Below the pieces are notes generated by a model. It saw only the letters and a list, made by a program, of their open reading frames with translations. It did no database searches and was not told the origin of the DNA. Shown piece by piece: positions 44,518-54,401 of a stretch of DNA of 64,000 nt (its first letter is position 1; each line of letters begins with the position of its first letter). The DNA is from JAKPUX01 sp964436305 (GTDB lineage: Bacteria; Zhuqueibacterota; Zhuqueibacteria; Residuimicrobiales; Residuimicrobiaceae): NCBI GenBank assembly GCA_964436305.1, contig CAYTCI010000012.1, positions 1-64,000 of the forward strand, read 5' to 3'. A program made the translations under genes and the position numbers.

Positions 44518-47500
44518 TCAGCGCTCGGGGAAGGGCGGCACCGGCGGCACGGTGTTCTGCCAGGTTTTGAGCTCTTCGCGGATCAGCTCGATCGCCTTGT
44601 CCAGCTGTTGGTCGACCCCGCTGTATTCCAGGGCCGGATCGTTGTCCACCACCACATCCGGCTCGACGCCGGTTCCCTCGATGATCCAGCTGGTGCCATC
44701 CAGGCCGAAGCGGGAGAATTCCGGCTTGTTCAGCGAGCCGCCGTCGAGGAAGGGCAGCGAGCCACGGATGCCGACCACGCCGCCCCAGGTGCGTTTGCCG
44801 ACCAGTTTGCCGATTTTAAGCTGCTTGAACTGGTAGGGGAAGAGGTCGCCATCGGAGGCGGAGAACTCGTCAATCAGGCAGATCTTGGGTCCCCACTGCA
44901 TACCGTCCGGTGAGGGCGAGGCGCTGGTATTGCGGGCGAAGGTGAACATGGTGATTTCGCGTCGCAGGCGTTCGATGATCATCGGGGAGACGTTGCCGCC
45001 GCCGTTACCGCGGTCGTCGATGATCAGGGCTTTTTTCTGCAGCTGCGGGTAATAGTATTTGACGAATTCGTTGAGTCCGTGGGTGCCCATGTCGGGGATG
45101 TGGATATAACCGACCTGTCCGCCGGTGGCCTTGTCGACCTTGGCGATGTTGTTCTGCACCCAGTCGTAATAGTAAAGCTCGGCCTCGTTATCGATCGGGA
45201 CGACGGCGACTTCGCGGCTGCCGGCGAGTGTGGGGGTCTGGTTGAGGGTCAGCATGACCTGCTTGCCGGCCTTGTTGACCAGGGCGGCATAGAGGTTGGG
45301 CATCGCGGCGGTCGACTGGCCGTCGATGGCCAGGATATACTCGCCGGCGGACGCACGGACGCCGATTTCAGCGAGCGGGGAGCGGTCCTTGCTCTGCCAG
45401 TTTTCGCCCTTGAGAATGCGGTCAATGCGGAAAAAGCCGCTGGCGGGTTCCTTGCTGATCTTGGCGCCGAGCAGGCCCAGCTTGATCCGCCTGATTTTGG
45501 GCAGATCGCCGCCGCCGACGTAGGTGTGGCCGGCGTTGAGTTCGCCGATCATCTCGCCGATCAGGTAGGTCAGATCGGCGCGGTGTTCGACGTAATCGAC
45601 CAGCGCGCCGTATTTCTCCTTGACGCCGGTCCAGTCCACCCCGTGCATGTTGGGGGCGTAGAAAAAGTCGCGCATCTGCCGCCAGCTCTCGGCAAAGATT
45701 TGCCGCCACTCCGCCTTGCGGTCGAGGGCGACCTCCATATCGCCGAGGTCGAGCTTGTCCTTGATCTCGATCCTGGCCGCCGGCAAATCGATAATGGCAT
45801 AAGCGGTACCCTGTTTGACCAGCATCTTTTTGGAATTGGCCGAGATCTCATAGCCATCTATCTGGCCGAGTTCGGTCTCCTTCTGTTCTTTCAGGTCATA
45901 CATGAGCAGCTGGGGCTTGTCATCCTTGCTGCCGCGGCGGAGATAATAGAGTTTTTGTTCGATGCCGGTCAGATGATCATACTGCGCCGGGCTCAGGGGC
46001 AGGCCGACGATCCGCTGTGCCAGGCCGTCGAGATCGATCCGCAGCGGCGTGATGGTGACGGCGGATTCTTTTTTACTGCTCTCCGGGGCTTTGGGTGCAG
46101 CCGGTGCCGGGCTCTTGACCTGGACCTCATCGCTCCGGGGCTGGAAAGGCGATGGGGTATCCTTGTTCAGGGTCAGCATATAGATGCGTGCGAGATCGCG
46201 GTAGATATGGTTCCACTCGGTCTGGCTGTAGAGCGGATTGAAATCGCGCTCCGAGACAAAATAGAGATAGAGCCCGTCGCTGCTGAAGGCCGGATCGGAG
46301 CAGTCGAACCAGCCGTCGGTGACGGAGGTGGTGCTCTTGCTCTCGAGGGAGTAGAGATAGAGGCGCGACATCATCTGTTCTTCGTTCTTGACATAGGCGA
46401 TCCACTTGCTGCTGGGCGACCAGACATAATCGGTGAACTCGAAAGCGCGGGCCTGATCGACCTGGGTGACCGTCTGTGATTCAATATCGACGAATTGCAG
46501 ACGCAGTTTTTTATCCGCCCAGAGCAGTTTGCGGCTGTCGGGCGACCAGCTCAGCCGATATTTGTAGACATCGCCGTTGCGGGTGATCTGCCGGGGTTCG
46601 CCCTTGCCATCCTGGGGAAAGAGCCAGATCTCGTCCTCCCCGGTGCGATCGGAGAGGGCGGCGATCCAGCGGCCGTCGGGCGACCAGACGGAGTTGCGTT
46701 CATGGATCCCTGGCGTCCGCGAGAGGTTGCGGATTTCGCCGTACTTGGCAGGAACGGTGAAGAGATCGCCGCGTGCGCCGAAGAGGGCGCGTTGACCGTC
46801 GGGGGCGATCTCGTACTGGGCGATGGCGGTGCTGACATCGGCGATAGCGGAGCGGCTGGCGGCCAGGTCCTCGGCGATGGTCACCGGAATTTCGTGCAGG
46901 GTTTCACTGGCGAGATCGAAGCGGAAGAGGGCGCCGCCCTTTTCGAAGACGATCGCCTGATCGCCGAGGGAGGGAAATTTGATATCGTAATCGCTGAAAT
47001 GGGTGAGCTGGCGCAGTCCGCTGCCATCCGGGCTGCAGAGATAGAGGTTCATCCGCTTGTTTTCGTCGCGATCGGAGAGAAAGTAGATGCGGTCGCGCCA
47101 CCACATGGGGAAGAGATCCGAGGCGGGATTTTGTGTGAGGTTGCGGGTCTGTTTGCTGGTGCGGTCGTAGATCCAGACGTCGTCGGCCATGCCGCCGCGG
47201 TAGCGCTTCCAGGTGCGGAATTCCCGAAAAATGCGGTTGTAGGCGAGCTGGCGGCCGTCCGGCGAAAAGGAGCCAAAGCCTCCGCGCGGCAGCGGCAGCT
47301 GCTCGGGCATGCCGCCCTCGCGCGGCACCAGATAGAGCTGGCCCTTGAAATCGTTGAATTCGCGCATGCGCGAGCGGAAGAGGATCTGCCGGCCGTCGGG
47401 GGTCCAGCCCAGGACGATCGAGTTGGGGCCCATGCGGTCGGAGACCTCGTCGCGGTCGAGGGTCGCGGTATAGGTGAGGCGCTGCGGCACGCCGCCCTCG

Positions 47501-47781
47501 GCAGGCATCAGGTAGACCTCGGTGTTGCCGTCGTACTGTCCGGTGAAGGCGATCTGGCGGCCGTCAGGAGAAAAGCGGGCGAAAAGCTCATAGCCGGCGT
47601 CGCTGGTCAAGGGGCGGGCGATGCCGCCCTGGGCGGAAACGGTATAGAGGTTGCCGGCATAGCTGAAGACGACCTGTTCGCCGTGGATGGCCGGGAAACG
47701 CAGCAGCAGGGTGGAGGCGACGCTTGATGCCGCCAGGAGCAGGATCGTGAAAAACAGCAGGGGAAGGGTGAATCTTTTCAT
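44518..47781 (-). CDS. Tricorn-type protease, S41 family, exported
   Basis: 1087 residues from ATG 47781, which gives a signal peptide (FTLPLLFFTILLLAASSVAS). The first two thirds contain many WD/PD40 propeller repeats (for example FSPDGRQIAFTGQYDG, WSPDGRWIAALSDRTG). A Tricorn core (DLGDMEVALDRKAEWRQIFAESW), a PDZ domain (about residues 755-850) and the S41 protease domain follow. The nucleophile Ser lies in DEFSASDGDLFPYQF, with conserved IDDRGNGGGN and EGTGVEPDVVVDNDP. Tricorn proteases degrade peptides; an exported one would work in the periplasm or outside. It sits alone between fusA and a DUF948-like gene. Confidence 0.93.
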   Translation of the reverse strand: MKRFTLPLLFFTILLLAASSVASTLLLRFPAIHGEQVVFSYAGNLYTVSAQGGIARPLTSDAGYELFARFSPDGRQIAFTGQYDGNTEVYLMPAEGGVPQRLTYTATLDRDEVSDRMGPNSIVLGWTPDGRQILFRSRMREFNDFKGQLYLVPREGGMPEQLPLPRGGFGSFSPDGRQLAYNRIFREFRTWKRYRGGMADDVWIYDRTSKQTRNLTQNPASDLFPMWWRDRIYFLSDRDENKRMNLYLCSPDGSGLRQLTHFSDYDIKFPSLGDQAIVFEKGGALFRFDLASETLHEIPVTIAEDLAASRSAIADVSTAIAQYEIAPDGQRALFGARGDLFTVPAKYGEIRNLSRTPGIHERNSVWSPDGRWIAALSDRTGEDEIWLFPQDGKGEPRQITRNGDVYKYRLSWSPDSRKLLWADKKLRLQFVDIESQTVTQVDQARAFEFTDYVWSPSSKWIAYVKNEEQMMSRLYLYSLESKSTTSVTDGWFDCSDPAFSSDGLYLYFVSERDFNPLYSQTEWNHIYRDLARIYMLTLNKDTPSPFQPRSDEVQVKSPAPAAPKAPESSKKESAVTITPLRIDLDGLAQRIVGLPLSPAQYDHLTGIEQKLYYLRRGSKDDKPQLLMYDLKEQKETELGQIDGYEISANSKKMLVKQGTAYAIIDLPAARIEIKDKLDLGDMEVALDRKAEWRQIFAESWRQMRDFFYAPNMHGVDWTGVKEKYGALVDYVEHRADLTYLIGEMIGELNAGHTYVGGGDLPKIRRIKLGLLGAKISKEPASGFFRIDRILKGENWQSKDRSPLAEIGVRASAGEYILAIDGQSTAAMPNLYAALVNKAGKQVMLTLNQTPTLAGSREVAVVPIDNEAELYYYDWVQNNIAKVDKATGGQVGYIHIPDMGTHGLNEFVKYYYPQLQKKALIIDDRGNGGGNVSPMIIERLRREITMFTFARNTSASPSPDGMQWGPKICLIDEFSASDGDLFPYQFKQLKIGKLVGKRTWGGVVGIRGSLPFLDGGSLNKPEFSRFGLDGTSWIIEGTGVEPDVVVDNDPALEYSGVDQQLDKAIELIREELKTWQNTVPPVPPFPER

Positions 47782-47849
47782 ACAGGATCCTTTCAGATTC
47801 GACAGCATGGTCGGGCGGCAGGATGCGGGAGCGGCGTAGAAAAACGGGC

Positions 47850-47885
47850 AAAAAAAACCCTGCAGCGCGGCGGGGCGGCAGGGTT
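47850..47885 (-). terminator. Intrinsic terminator after the DUF948-like gene
   Basis: On the minus strand ACCCTGC and GCAGGGT pair around a GC-rich loop and are followed by eight T. Confidence 0.8.
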
Positions 47886-47898
47886 ATCGGGCTCCTGG

Positions 47899-48297
47899 CT
47901 ATTCGGTGCGTTTGCGGCTGCGATGCGACAGCAGGCCAAAAACGGCATCGAATCCGTTTTTAATGCCCTGGCCCAGCCGGGAGATCTTGACGGCGGGCAG
48001 GGCCAGGGTTTGCAGCAGATGCTGCTCAAAATCCCTGACATTGCGTGAAAGCTGTCGGACATTGTCCACGCTCTCCTCGACCATCAGGGTCTGACGTTGT
48101 ACGGATTCAAGGACGCGCGCCGTCTTTTGCGTGATGACCGTGATATCATGACTGATCGGCGCGATATGCGGCCGGATGGTCTCGGTCAACCGCTGAATGG
48201 ACTTGATCAGGCGGATGACGTAGAACAGGGTCACGATCAGGGCCACCCAGGTCAGCACCATGACAGCCGCGATGACAACCACACTGTATTCCAGCAT
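47899..48297 (-). CDS. DUF948-like membrane-anchored coiled-coil protein
   Basis: 132 residues. An N-terminal membrane helix (about 5-28, VVVIAAVMVLTWVALIVTLF) is followed by a heptad-rich helix (about 35-100, QRLTETIRPHIAPISHDITV onward) and a basic tail. This is the pattern of DUF948/YtxG-type general-stress-like proteins. It lies 27 bp after a YtxH-like gene, the same pair seen in many bacteria. The function is unknown, possibly envelope stress. Confidence 0.75.
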   Translation of the reverse strand: MLEYSVVVIAAVMVLTWVALIVTLFYVIRLIKSIQRLTETIRPHIAPISHDITVITQKTARVLESVQRQTLMVEESVDNVRQLSRNVRDFEQHLLQTLALPAVKISRLGQGIKNGFDAVFGLLSHRSRKRTE

Positions 48298-48324
48298 CGC
48301 AGGGCTCTCCTTACGCGTTAGGGA

Positions 48325-48765
48325 TTACTTTTTGTCGAACTCCTTGCGCGCAGCCTGGACGCCAGCGGTCAGGGCTTTTTCAGCCTTTACTTTTTTTTTT
48401 GCGACCTCTTCCTTGGTGTCGTAAAAGTATTCCTTGGCGCTATCGCTCAGCTCATCTACCTTGTGGCCGGCATTGGTGAGAAGTTCCTCGGCCTTGCTGC
48501 GGGCACTGGCGAGCTGCTCGGTGGCTTCTTCACGGAGTGCCTGGGCTTTGTCGACCGCTTCGGTGATGATCGCCGAGGCGCGGGCGCGGGCATCGTTATA
48601 CAGGCGTTTGGAGCCTTCAACCGCTTCCTCGCTCTTGCGGCGAATATCTCCCCGCAGCTCTTTGCCCGACTTGGGGGCGAACAGCAGCGCGGCGATGGCA
48701 CCCAGCGTGCCGCCGATCAGCAATCCCTTGAAGAAACTGTCGCGATCGAATCCACTCTCAGACAT
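48325..48765 (-). CDS. YtxH-like general-stress protein
   Basis: 146 residues from ATG 48765, chosen for the strong AGGAGGAAAT ribosome-binding site. The longer frame reaches further but lacks one. The glycine-rich membrane helix GLLIGGTLGAIAALLFAPKS near residues 11-30 and the following GKELRGDIRRKSEE are the YtxH signature. The rest is a long Ala/Lys/Glu-rich helix (about 45-130), ending in Lys-rich sequence. YtxH proteins are induced in general stress in Firmicutes; the role here is unproven. It is transcribed with the DUF948-like gene. Confidence 0.85.
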   Translation of the reverse strand: MSESGFDRDSFFKGLLIGGTLGAIAALLFAPKSGKELRGDIRRKSEEAVEGSKRLYNDARARASAIITEAVDKAQALREEATEQLASARSKAEELLTNAGHKVDELSDSAKEYFYDTKEEVAKKKVKAEKALTAGVQAARKEFDKK

Positions 48766-48886
48766 GGTGATTTCCTCCTGATAAGATGATACTTCCCGTT
48801 CGACGTGATCTCTTGTTATAACACTATGGCCGCTCAATTGTTCCCCGCTGCGTGAAAAAGCGGTAACGCACCGCTCCCCTTTTATA

Positions 48887-48915
48887 CAAATAGTGAAATA
48901 ATAGCAAAAAGTCAA
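48887..48915 (-). promoter_or_regulatory. Promoter for the ytxH-like/DUF948 pair
   Basis: On the minus strand: TTGACT, 17-bp spacer, TATTTG, about 120 bp before the YtxH-like ATG. It is divergent from the tex promoter. Confidence 0.55.
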
Positions 48916-49002
48916 GGTCCTTTTTACTGGCACCTCTCCCGCCGGATGGAAAGAGGCTACCTACCCTTACGCGGCCGGGAGCGAAAGGTTACGGCAAAAG
49001 CC

Positions 49003-49031
49003 TTGCTTTTCTCCCTTTTGGCTGATATATT
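49003..49031 (+). promoter_or_regulatory. Promoter for tex
   Basis: TTGCTT, 17-bp spacer, TATATT; the predicted transcript starts about 45 bp before the GTG start at 49084. Confidence 0.5.
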
Positions 49032-49083
49032 ACAGGCCATTGCCCTATTAACCGGACCTTCAACCCTTTTCAGGAAAGACGTC

Positions 49084-51249
49084 GTGGACGAGCAGCACTT
49101 TTTTACCCTCATCGCCGAGGAATTGAGCCTGCGCTGGAGCCAGGTCAAGAGCACGGTGGATCTGCTGGATGCGGAGAACACGGTCCCCTTCATCGCCCGT
49201 TACCGCAAAGAGGCGACCGGCAGCCTCGACGAGGACCAGATCCGCGCCATTCAGGAGCGGATCCGCTATCTGCGCAATCTCGAGGAGCGCCGGCAGGCCA
49301 TTCTCAAGAGCATCGAGGAACAAGGCAAACTGACCCCCGAGCTGGCCGCCACCATCCAGGCTGCAACCAGACTTCAGGAGCTGGAAGACCTCTACCTGCC
49401 CTACAAGCCGAAGCGCCGCACCCGGGCGACGATGGCGCGCGAGAAGGGTCTGGAGCCGCTGGCACAGCTCATTCTCGCTCAGGAGATCCTCAGCGGCGAG
49501 CCACTGGAGTATGCGCAGCCCTTTGTCGATGCCGAGAAGGGGGTGGCAAGCGCGGAGGAGGCCCTGGCGGGGGCGCGCGATATTTGCGCCGAGACGATCG
49601 CCGATGAGGCGCGGATCCGCCAAAGCGTCCGCGAGCTGACCCTGGCACGGGGATTTCTGAGCTCTGCCGCCCGCGATCCGGAGAACTGCAAGGAGTACGA
49701 GATCTACAAGCAGTTCTCCGAGCCGGTCCGCAGCATACCCCCGCACCGCATCCTCGCCGTCAACCGTGGCGAGCGCGAGAATTTCCTCCGTGTGGCGGTC
49801 GAGGCGCCGGAGGCGGAGCTGGTGCTGGAGATCGAGTCGCTGTGCATCACCCAACCGCGCTGCATCTTCACCGGCGAGCTGCGTCAGGCCATTACCGACG
49901 CCTATCACCGTCTCATCGCTCCGGCGATCGAGCGCGAGATCCGGGCCCAGCTCTCCGACAAGGCCGATGACCACGCCATCCGCATCTTCGCCCAGAACCT
50001 GCGCGCCCTCTTGATGCAGCCGCCACTGCGCGGCCGCTTCATCCTCGGTATCGACCCCGGCTTCCGCACCGGCTGCAAGATTGCTGCCATCGACCGGACA
50101 GGCAAGTATCTCGATGGCGCCACCATCTACCCCCACGAACCGCAGCGGCGCTGGCAGCCGGCCAAGGAGACGATCACCGAATTCATCGAGAAATACCAGA
50201 TCGATATCATCGCCATCGGCAACGGCACGGCCAGCCGCGAGACCGAAAAGCTCGCCGCCGAGGTGATCGCGGAGAGCAGCCGCCCGGTTCAGTACGTCAT
50301 CGTCAACGAGGCTGGCGCCTCGGTCTACTCCGCCTCGCCGGTGGCCAAAAAAGAGTTTCCCGACCTCGAGGCCTCCCTGCGCGGCAACATCTCCATCGCC
50401 CGCCGCCTGCTCGACCCCCTCTCCGAACTGGTCAAGATCGATCCCAAATCGATCGGCGTCGGACTCTATCAGCACGACGTCGACCAGGTGCGTCTGGCCG
50501 AATCCCTCGATCAGGTGGTGGAGTCCTGTGTCAACAGCGTCGGCGTGGACCTCAACACCGCCTCGGCCTCGCTGCTGCAATATGTCTCGGGCATCAACAG
50601 CCGGGTTGCCGAGAACATCGTAAAATACCGCGAAGAGAAGGGCGGCTTTGCCAGCCGTGATGAGCTGATGGCGGTCAAGGGCGTAGGCGAGAATGCCTTT
50701 GTCCAGGCGGCCGGATTTCTGCGGCTGCCGGAGAGTGATCGTTTTTTCGACCGCACCGCGGTTCACCCCGAGTCCTATGGCGCTGCCGAAACGCTCCTGC
50801 ACGAGCTGGGCCTCGATGCTCTGCAGGTGCGGGAGAATGGCAAGCTGGTGAGCCGGCAGCTCAAGCAGAGCCGGCGGCCGCTGACCGATCTCGCACAGCT
50901 GTGCGGCTGCGGACAGGAGACTCTGCTGGATATCATCGCCAGTCTGGAAAAGCCCAACCGCGATCCGCGCGACGAAATGCCCAAGCCGATCCTGCGCAGT
51001 GATGTGCTGAGCATGGAGGATCTGAGCGAGGGGATGGTGCTCAAGGGCACGGTGCGCAATGTGGTCGATTTCGGGGCGTTCGTCGATATCGGGGTCAAGG
51101 AGGATGGCCTGGTCCATCTCAGCCGTATGGCGAAAAAGTTCATCAAACATCCCCTGGATGTCGTCAAGGTGGGCGATGTCATCGAGGTCAAGGTCATTTC
51201 CATTGACCGCGAGCGCCACCGTATCGGATTAAGTATGGTACTGGATTGA
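49084..51249 (+). CDS. tex: Transcription accessory / RNA-binding protein Tex
   Basis: 721 residues from GTG 49084 (AGGAAA six bases upstream). The upstream ATG at 48946 lies in the promoter region and gives an implausible extension. The Tex hallmarks are VPFIARYRKEATGSLDEDQI, the YqgF-like nuclease fold (ILGIDPGFRTGCKIAAID), HhH motifs (VDLNTASASLLQYVSGIN) and a C-terminal S1 domain (GMVLKGTVRNVVDFGAFVDI). Tex binds nucleic acids and affects transcription, related to eukaryotic Spt6. It is followed 11 bp later by a glycosyltransferase gene. Confidence 0.95.
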   Translation: MDEQHFFTLIAEELSLRWSQVKSTVDLLDAENTVPFIARYRKEATGSLDEDQIRAIQERIRYLRNLEERRQAILKSIEEQGKLTPELAATIQAATRLQELEDLYLPYKPKRRTRATMAREKGLEPLAQLILAQEILSGEPLEYAQPFVDAEKGVASAEEALAGARDICAETIADEARIRQSVRELTLARGFLSSAARDPENCKEYEIYKQFSEPVRSIPPHRILAVNRGERENFLRVAVEAPEAELVLEIESLCITQPRCIFTGELRQAITDAYHRLIAPAIEREIRAQLSDKADDHAIRIFAQNLRALLMQPPLRGRFILGIDPGFRTGCKIAAIDRTGKYLDGATIYPHEPQRRWQPAKETITEFIEKYQIDIIAIGNGTASRETEKLAAEVIAESSRPVQYVIVNEAGASVYSASPVAKKEFPDLEASLRGNISIARRLLDPLSELVKIDPKSIGVGLYQHDVDQVRLAESLDQVVESCVNSVGVDLNTASASLLQYVSGINSRVAENIVKYREEKGGFASRDELMAVKGVGENAFVQAAGFLRLPESDRFFDRTAVHPESYGAAETLLHELGLDALQVRENGKLVSRQLKQSRRPLTDLAQLCGCGQETLLDIIASLEKPNRDPRDEMPKPILRSDVLSMEDLSEGMVLKGTVRNVVDFGAFVDIGVKEDGLVHLSRMAKKFIKHPLDVVKVGDVIEVKVISIDRERHRIGLSMVLD

Positions 51250-51260
51250 GCGGGGAGGCG

Positions 51261-52415
51261 ATGCCAGACGATCCACGCCAGCCGTTGCGGGTATGCATCT
51301 TCACCAGCGTCCACCGGCCCTATGATGTCCGGGTCTTCCATCGTGAAGCGCGGACCCTGGCCGAGGCGGGCTATGCGGTCACCCTGCTGGTGCATGCCCC
51401 CTTCGCGGCGGCGGAGCGTGATGGGGTGCGGCTGCTCGGACTGACCCTGCCGGCCAACCGTCGTCAGCGCCTTTTTACGCTCTGGCGTTTTTTTCGGGCT
51501 GCGCTGCACCAGGAGGCCGCGGTCTACCACTTTCACGACCTTGAGCTGTTGCCGGTGGGGTGGCTGCTGAAGCGGTGGAGTCGCAAAGCGGTCGTCTATG
51601 ACTGTCATGAGAATTATCCCGAGGCGATACGCGAACGAGCCTGGCTGCCGGGCTGGCTCAAGCCGCTGCTATCGCGACTGGTGGCCTGGTTTGAACCTGC
51701 ACTGGCGCGTTCGCTGGATGCAGTGGTCTGTGTGGTCCCTGATCAGGAGGCGCGGCTGCGCCGGCGCGGCTGCCGCACGGTCATGGTGCGCAATTTCCCC
51801 CGGCTGGAGATCTTTACGGTGCCGGAACAGGGAGAGCGGGCGCCAGAGCTGCTCTATCTTGGCGGGCTGAGCCATGCGCGCGGTGCACGTACGCTGGTCG
51901 AGATCATGGCACTGCTGCATCCTGTTTATCCGCACCTGCGTCTTACTTGTCTCGGCCCCTTCAATGAGCCACAGGTGGGCGTCGAGGTGGCATCGCTGAT
52001 CCGTGCCCGGCATCTCGAGGAGGTGATCACCCACATCCCGCTGGTGCCGCACGAAGAGGTGGCCGCCTACCTTTATCGCGCCTGTATCGGTCTGGTGCCC
52101 TGGCAGCCGCATCCCCAGCTCCTCAAACTCTGTTATCCGAACAAGGTCTTTGAGTATATGGCTTGCGGGCTGCCGATCGTCGCCAGCGATTTGCCCGGTC
52201 TGCGCGAGCTGATCGAGCCGGCGGGGTGCGGCCTGCTGGTCCCCGCAGCAGAGGTGACGGCGCATGTCGCCGCCATCCGGCACCTGCTGGACCACCCGGC
52301 CGAGGGTGCGGCAATGGGCCGCGCCGGCGCGGCCTATGCCCGGGCGCACTACAGCTGGGAGAGCGAGCGGCGGCAGCTGCTGCAGCTCTATGCCGGGCTG
52401 GAGCGGGATGAATGA
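51261..52415 (+). CDS. Glycosyltransferase, GT4-like family
   Basis: 384 residues from ATG 51261 (GGGGAGG upstream). It has a GT-B fold. The N-terminal domain shows TSVHRPYDVRVFHREARTLA and VVYDCHENYPEAIRER, and the C-terminal nucleotide-sugar domain has LLYLGGLSHARGARTLVEIM and the signature FEYMACGLPIVASDLPGLRE. Such enzymes add sugars to cell-surface glycans or natural products. Donor and acceptor are not predictable. It overlaps the following WbqC gene by 4 bp. Confidence 0.9.
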   Translation: MPDDPRQPLRVCIFTSVHRPYDVRVFHREARTLAEAGYAVTLLVHAPFAAAERDGVRLLGLTLPANRRQRLFTLWRFFRAALHQEAAVYHFHDLELLPVGWLLKRWSRKAVVYDCHENYPEAIRERAWLPGWLKPLLSRLVAWFEPALARSLDAVVCVVPDQEARLRRRGCRTVMVRNFPRLEIFTVPEQGERAPELLYLGGLSHARGARTLVEIMALLHPVYPHLRLTCLGPFNEPQVGVEVASLIRARHLEEVITHIPLVPHEEVAAYLYRACIGLVPWQPHPQLLKLCYPNKVFEYMACGLPIVASDLPGLRELIEPAGCGLLVPAAEVTAHVAAIRHLLDHPAEGAAMGRAGAAYARAHYSWESERRQLLQLYAGLERDE

Positions 52416-53119
52416 TTCTGACCGTTCAGCCGCCCGCTTATTTCGCACCGGTGGAGGCGTGCGCCAGGCTGCTGACCGCCGAGGTGGTGATCGAGGCGGA
52501 GGGTTTTCGCTTCAGCCGCAAGGAGGCTGTCCATCGGGCGGCCATTCGCGCCGGGGCTGGGGTGCAATGGCTCTCGGTGCCGGTGCTCAGCCCGGGCCAT
52601 CCGGGCGCCCGGATCAGCGAGCTGGCGATCGATCAACACCAGCCCTGGGCTGAGCTGCACCTGCGCACCCTCGAATATCATTACCACAATGCCGCGTGGT
52701 ATTACTATTATGCCGGTGCGGTCGCCGGGATCATCCGCGGCGCCGGGCCCTCGCTGGCCGGGTTGCTGCGCGAGAGCAGCCAGTTCGTGACGCAGAGCCT
52801 GCAGGCGGCCGCGACTCGTCTCGCCAGTAGCGAACTGCCGGTGGTGGCGGATCGAACCGCCCGTATACTGGCCTGGGCGGCGGCATGCGGATGCGACCGC
52901 TATCTGGTCTGGCCCTTCGAGGCGGCTCTGCTCGACCGGGCACGCCTGCGTGAGGCGGGGATCACGCTGATGGTGCTTGATTATAATGCGGCGCCCTATC
53001 ACCAGCAGACCCCGGAGTTCCAGCCCGGCCTCTCCGTGCTCGATCTGCTCTTCAACGAGGGGCCGGCCGCAGCGGAGCATATCCGGAAAAATGTGCGGTG
53101 CCGGGTGGTGGAGGCGTAA
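52412..53119 (+). CDS. WbqC-family protein
   Basis: A 235-residue protein with the WbqC pattern: an N-terminal TVQPPAYFAPV strand, FRFSRKEAVHRAAIRAG and QWLSVPV, then Tyr-rich HYHNAAWYYYYAGAVAGII, and YHQQTPEFQPGLSVLDLLFN near the end. WbqC-like proteins occur in O-antigen and surface-polysaccharide clusters and are probably sugar- or acyl-modifying. Here it overlaps a GT4 glycosyltransferase gene, which supports a glycan role. Biochemical function unproven. Confidence 0.85.
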   Translation: MILTVQPPAYFAPVEACARLLTAEVVIEAEGFRFSRKEAVHRAAIRAGAGVQWLSVPVLSPGHPGARISELAIDQHQPWAELHLRTLEYHYHNAAWYYYYAGAVAGIIRGAGPSLAGLLRESSQFVTQSLQAAATRLASSELPVVADRTARILAWAAACGCDRYLVWPFEAALLDRARLREAGITLMVLDYNAAPYHQQTPEFQPGLSVLDLLFNEGPAAAEHIRKNVRCRVVEA

Positions 53120-53149
53120 GTGGTGAGCGACAAGAGTGCAGGAGGCAGT

Positions 53150-54394
53150 ATGACCGATAAACAAGCAATGAGCCGACTGGCCGGTCTGATCGCAGGCTGG
53201 CGGGAAGAGGTTATCACCCTGCAGCGCGATCTGGTGGCCATTCCGGCGCTGGCACCCGAGAACGGCGGTGATGGCGAGCGGCGCAAGGCGGATTACATGC
53301 GCGGCCGGCTGGAGCGCCTGGGCCTCGATGAGCTGCACGAGTTCAATGCCCCGGATCCGCGGGTCTCCTGCGGCCACCGCCCGAATCTGCTGGCCCGGCT
53401 GCATGGCGCGGACCGCAGCCGGACGATCTGGGTGCTGGCCCATCTGGATGTCGTGCCCCCGGGCGATCTGGAGCGCTGGGCACCGGATGACCCTTACCGT
53501 CTCAAGGTGGAGGGGGACATTTTGCAGGGCCGCGGCACCGAGGACAACCATCAGGGATTGATTTCGGGGCTGCTCGCGGTCCAGGCCTTCAAGCAAGCAG
53601 GCCTGCAGCCGCCGTGCAACCTCGGTCTGGCGGTGGTCGCCGATGAGGAGACCTCGAGCCGTTACGGACTGGAGTATCTGATGGAACACCATCGCGATCA
53701 GTTCGGCGCCAATGACCTGGTCCTCGTCCCGGATGCCGGCGACCCGGGAGGCGAGATCATCGAGATTGCGGAGAAGAGCATCCTCTGGCTCAGGGTGACG
53801 GTCACCGGGGTCGAGTGCCATGCCTCCACGCCGAAGGCGGGCAACAACGCCGCCCGCGCTGCCGCCCACCTGGTGGTCAAAATGGACGCCCTCGAGGCCG
53901 CTTTTGATGCGCAGGATGAGCTCTTCGATCCGCCCATCAGCACCTTCGAGCCGACCAAGCATGAGATCAATGTCGCCAACGTCAACACCATCCCCGGCAA
54001 GGAGGTCTTTTATTTCGACTGCCGCGTGCTGCCACGCTATCCCCTGGCGGAGGTGGAGAAGAAGATCCGGGCGCTGGCCGATGAGGTAGAGGCCCAATTC
54101 GGTGTGACGGTGCAGCTGGAGCCGCAGCAGCGGTCAGAGGCGGCGCCGCCTACCCCGGAGAGCGCCGCGGTCGTGACCGGACTCAGGCGGGCCCTCCAGG
54201 AGGTCAAGGGTATCGAGGCGCGCTGTGTCGGCATCGGCGGCGGCACCGTGGCGGCGGTCTTCCGGCGCGCCGGCATACCGGCCGCGGTCTGGTCGACCCT
54301 CGAGGATACCGCCCATCAGGCGGGAGAGACCTCCCGCATCTCCAACACCCTGAGCGATGCCACCGTGATGGCCTGCCTGATGTTACACGCCTAG
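53150..54394 (+). CDS. M20-family metallopeptidase (dipeptidase/deacylase-like)
   Basis: 414 residues from ATG 53150 (AGGAGG upstream); GTG at 53120 or 53123 are weaker options. It has M20 motifs in order: WVLAHLDVVPPG (metal His and Asp), GRGTEDNHQG (bridging Asp), VADEETSS (catalytic and metal Glu), the dimerisation-domain VTGVECHASTPKAG (His) and a C-terminal metal His in DTAHQAGE. All expected zinc ligands appear present. Substrate is unknown: peptidase V/dipeptidase or acylase type. It follows the WbqC gene by 30 bp, but a biosynthetic link is not evident. Confidence 0.9.
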   Translation: MTDKQAMSRLAGLIAGWREEVITLQRDLVAIPALAPENGGDGERRKADYMRGRLERLGLDELHEFNAPDPRVSCGHRPNLLARLHGADRSRTIWVLAHLDVVPPGDLERWAPDDPYRLKVEGDILQGRGTEDNHQGLISGLLAVQAFKQAGLQPPCNLGLAVVADEETSSRYGLEYLMEHHRDQFGANDLVLVPDAGDPGGEIIEIAEKSILWLRVTVTGVECHASTPKAGNNAARAAAHLVVKMDALEAAFDAQDELFDPPISTFEPTKHEINVANVNTIPGKEVFYFDCRVLPRYPLAEVEKKIRALADEVEAQFGVTVQLEPQQRSEAAPPTPESAAVVTGLRRALQEVKGIEARCVGIGGGTVAAVFRRAGIPAAVWSTLEDTAHQAGETSRISNTLSDATVMACLMLHA

Positions 54395-54401
54395 AAAGAA
54401 A

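Noticed and set aside
45079..46479. 466-residue plus-strand open frame opposite the Tricorn-like gene
   Set aside because: Antisense to propeller repeats and the protease domain; no motif and no start signal.
49060..51219. 719-residue minus-strand open frame opposite tex
   Set aside because: The plus-strand product is an unmistakable Tex protein; the antisense frame has no recognisable motif.
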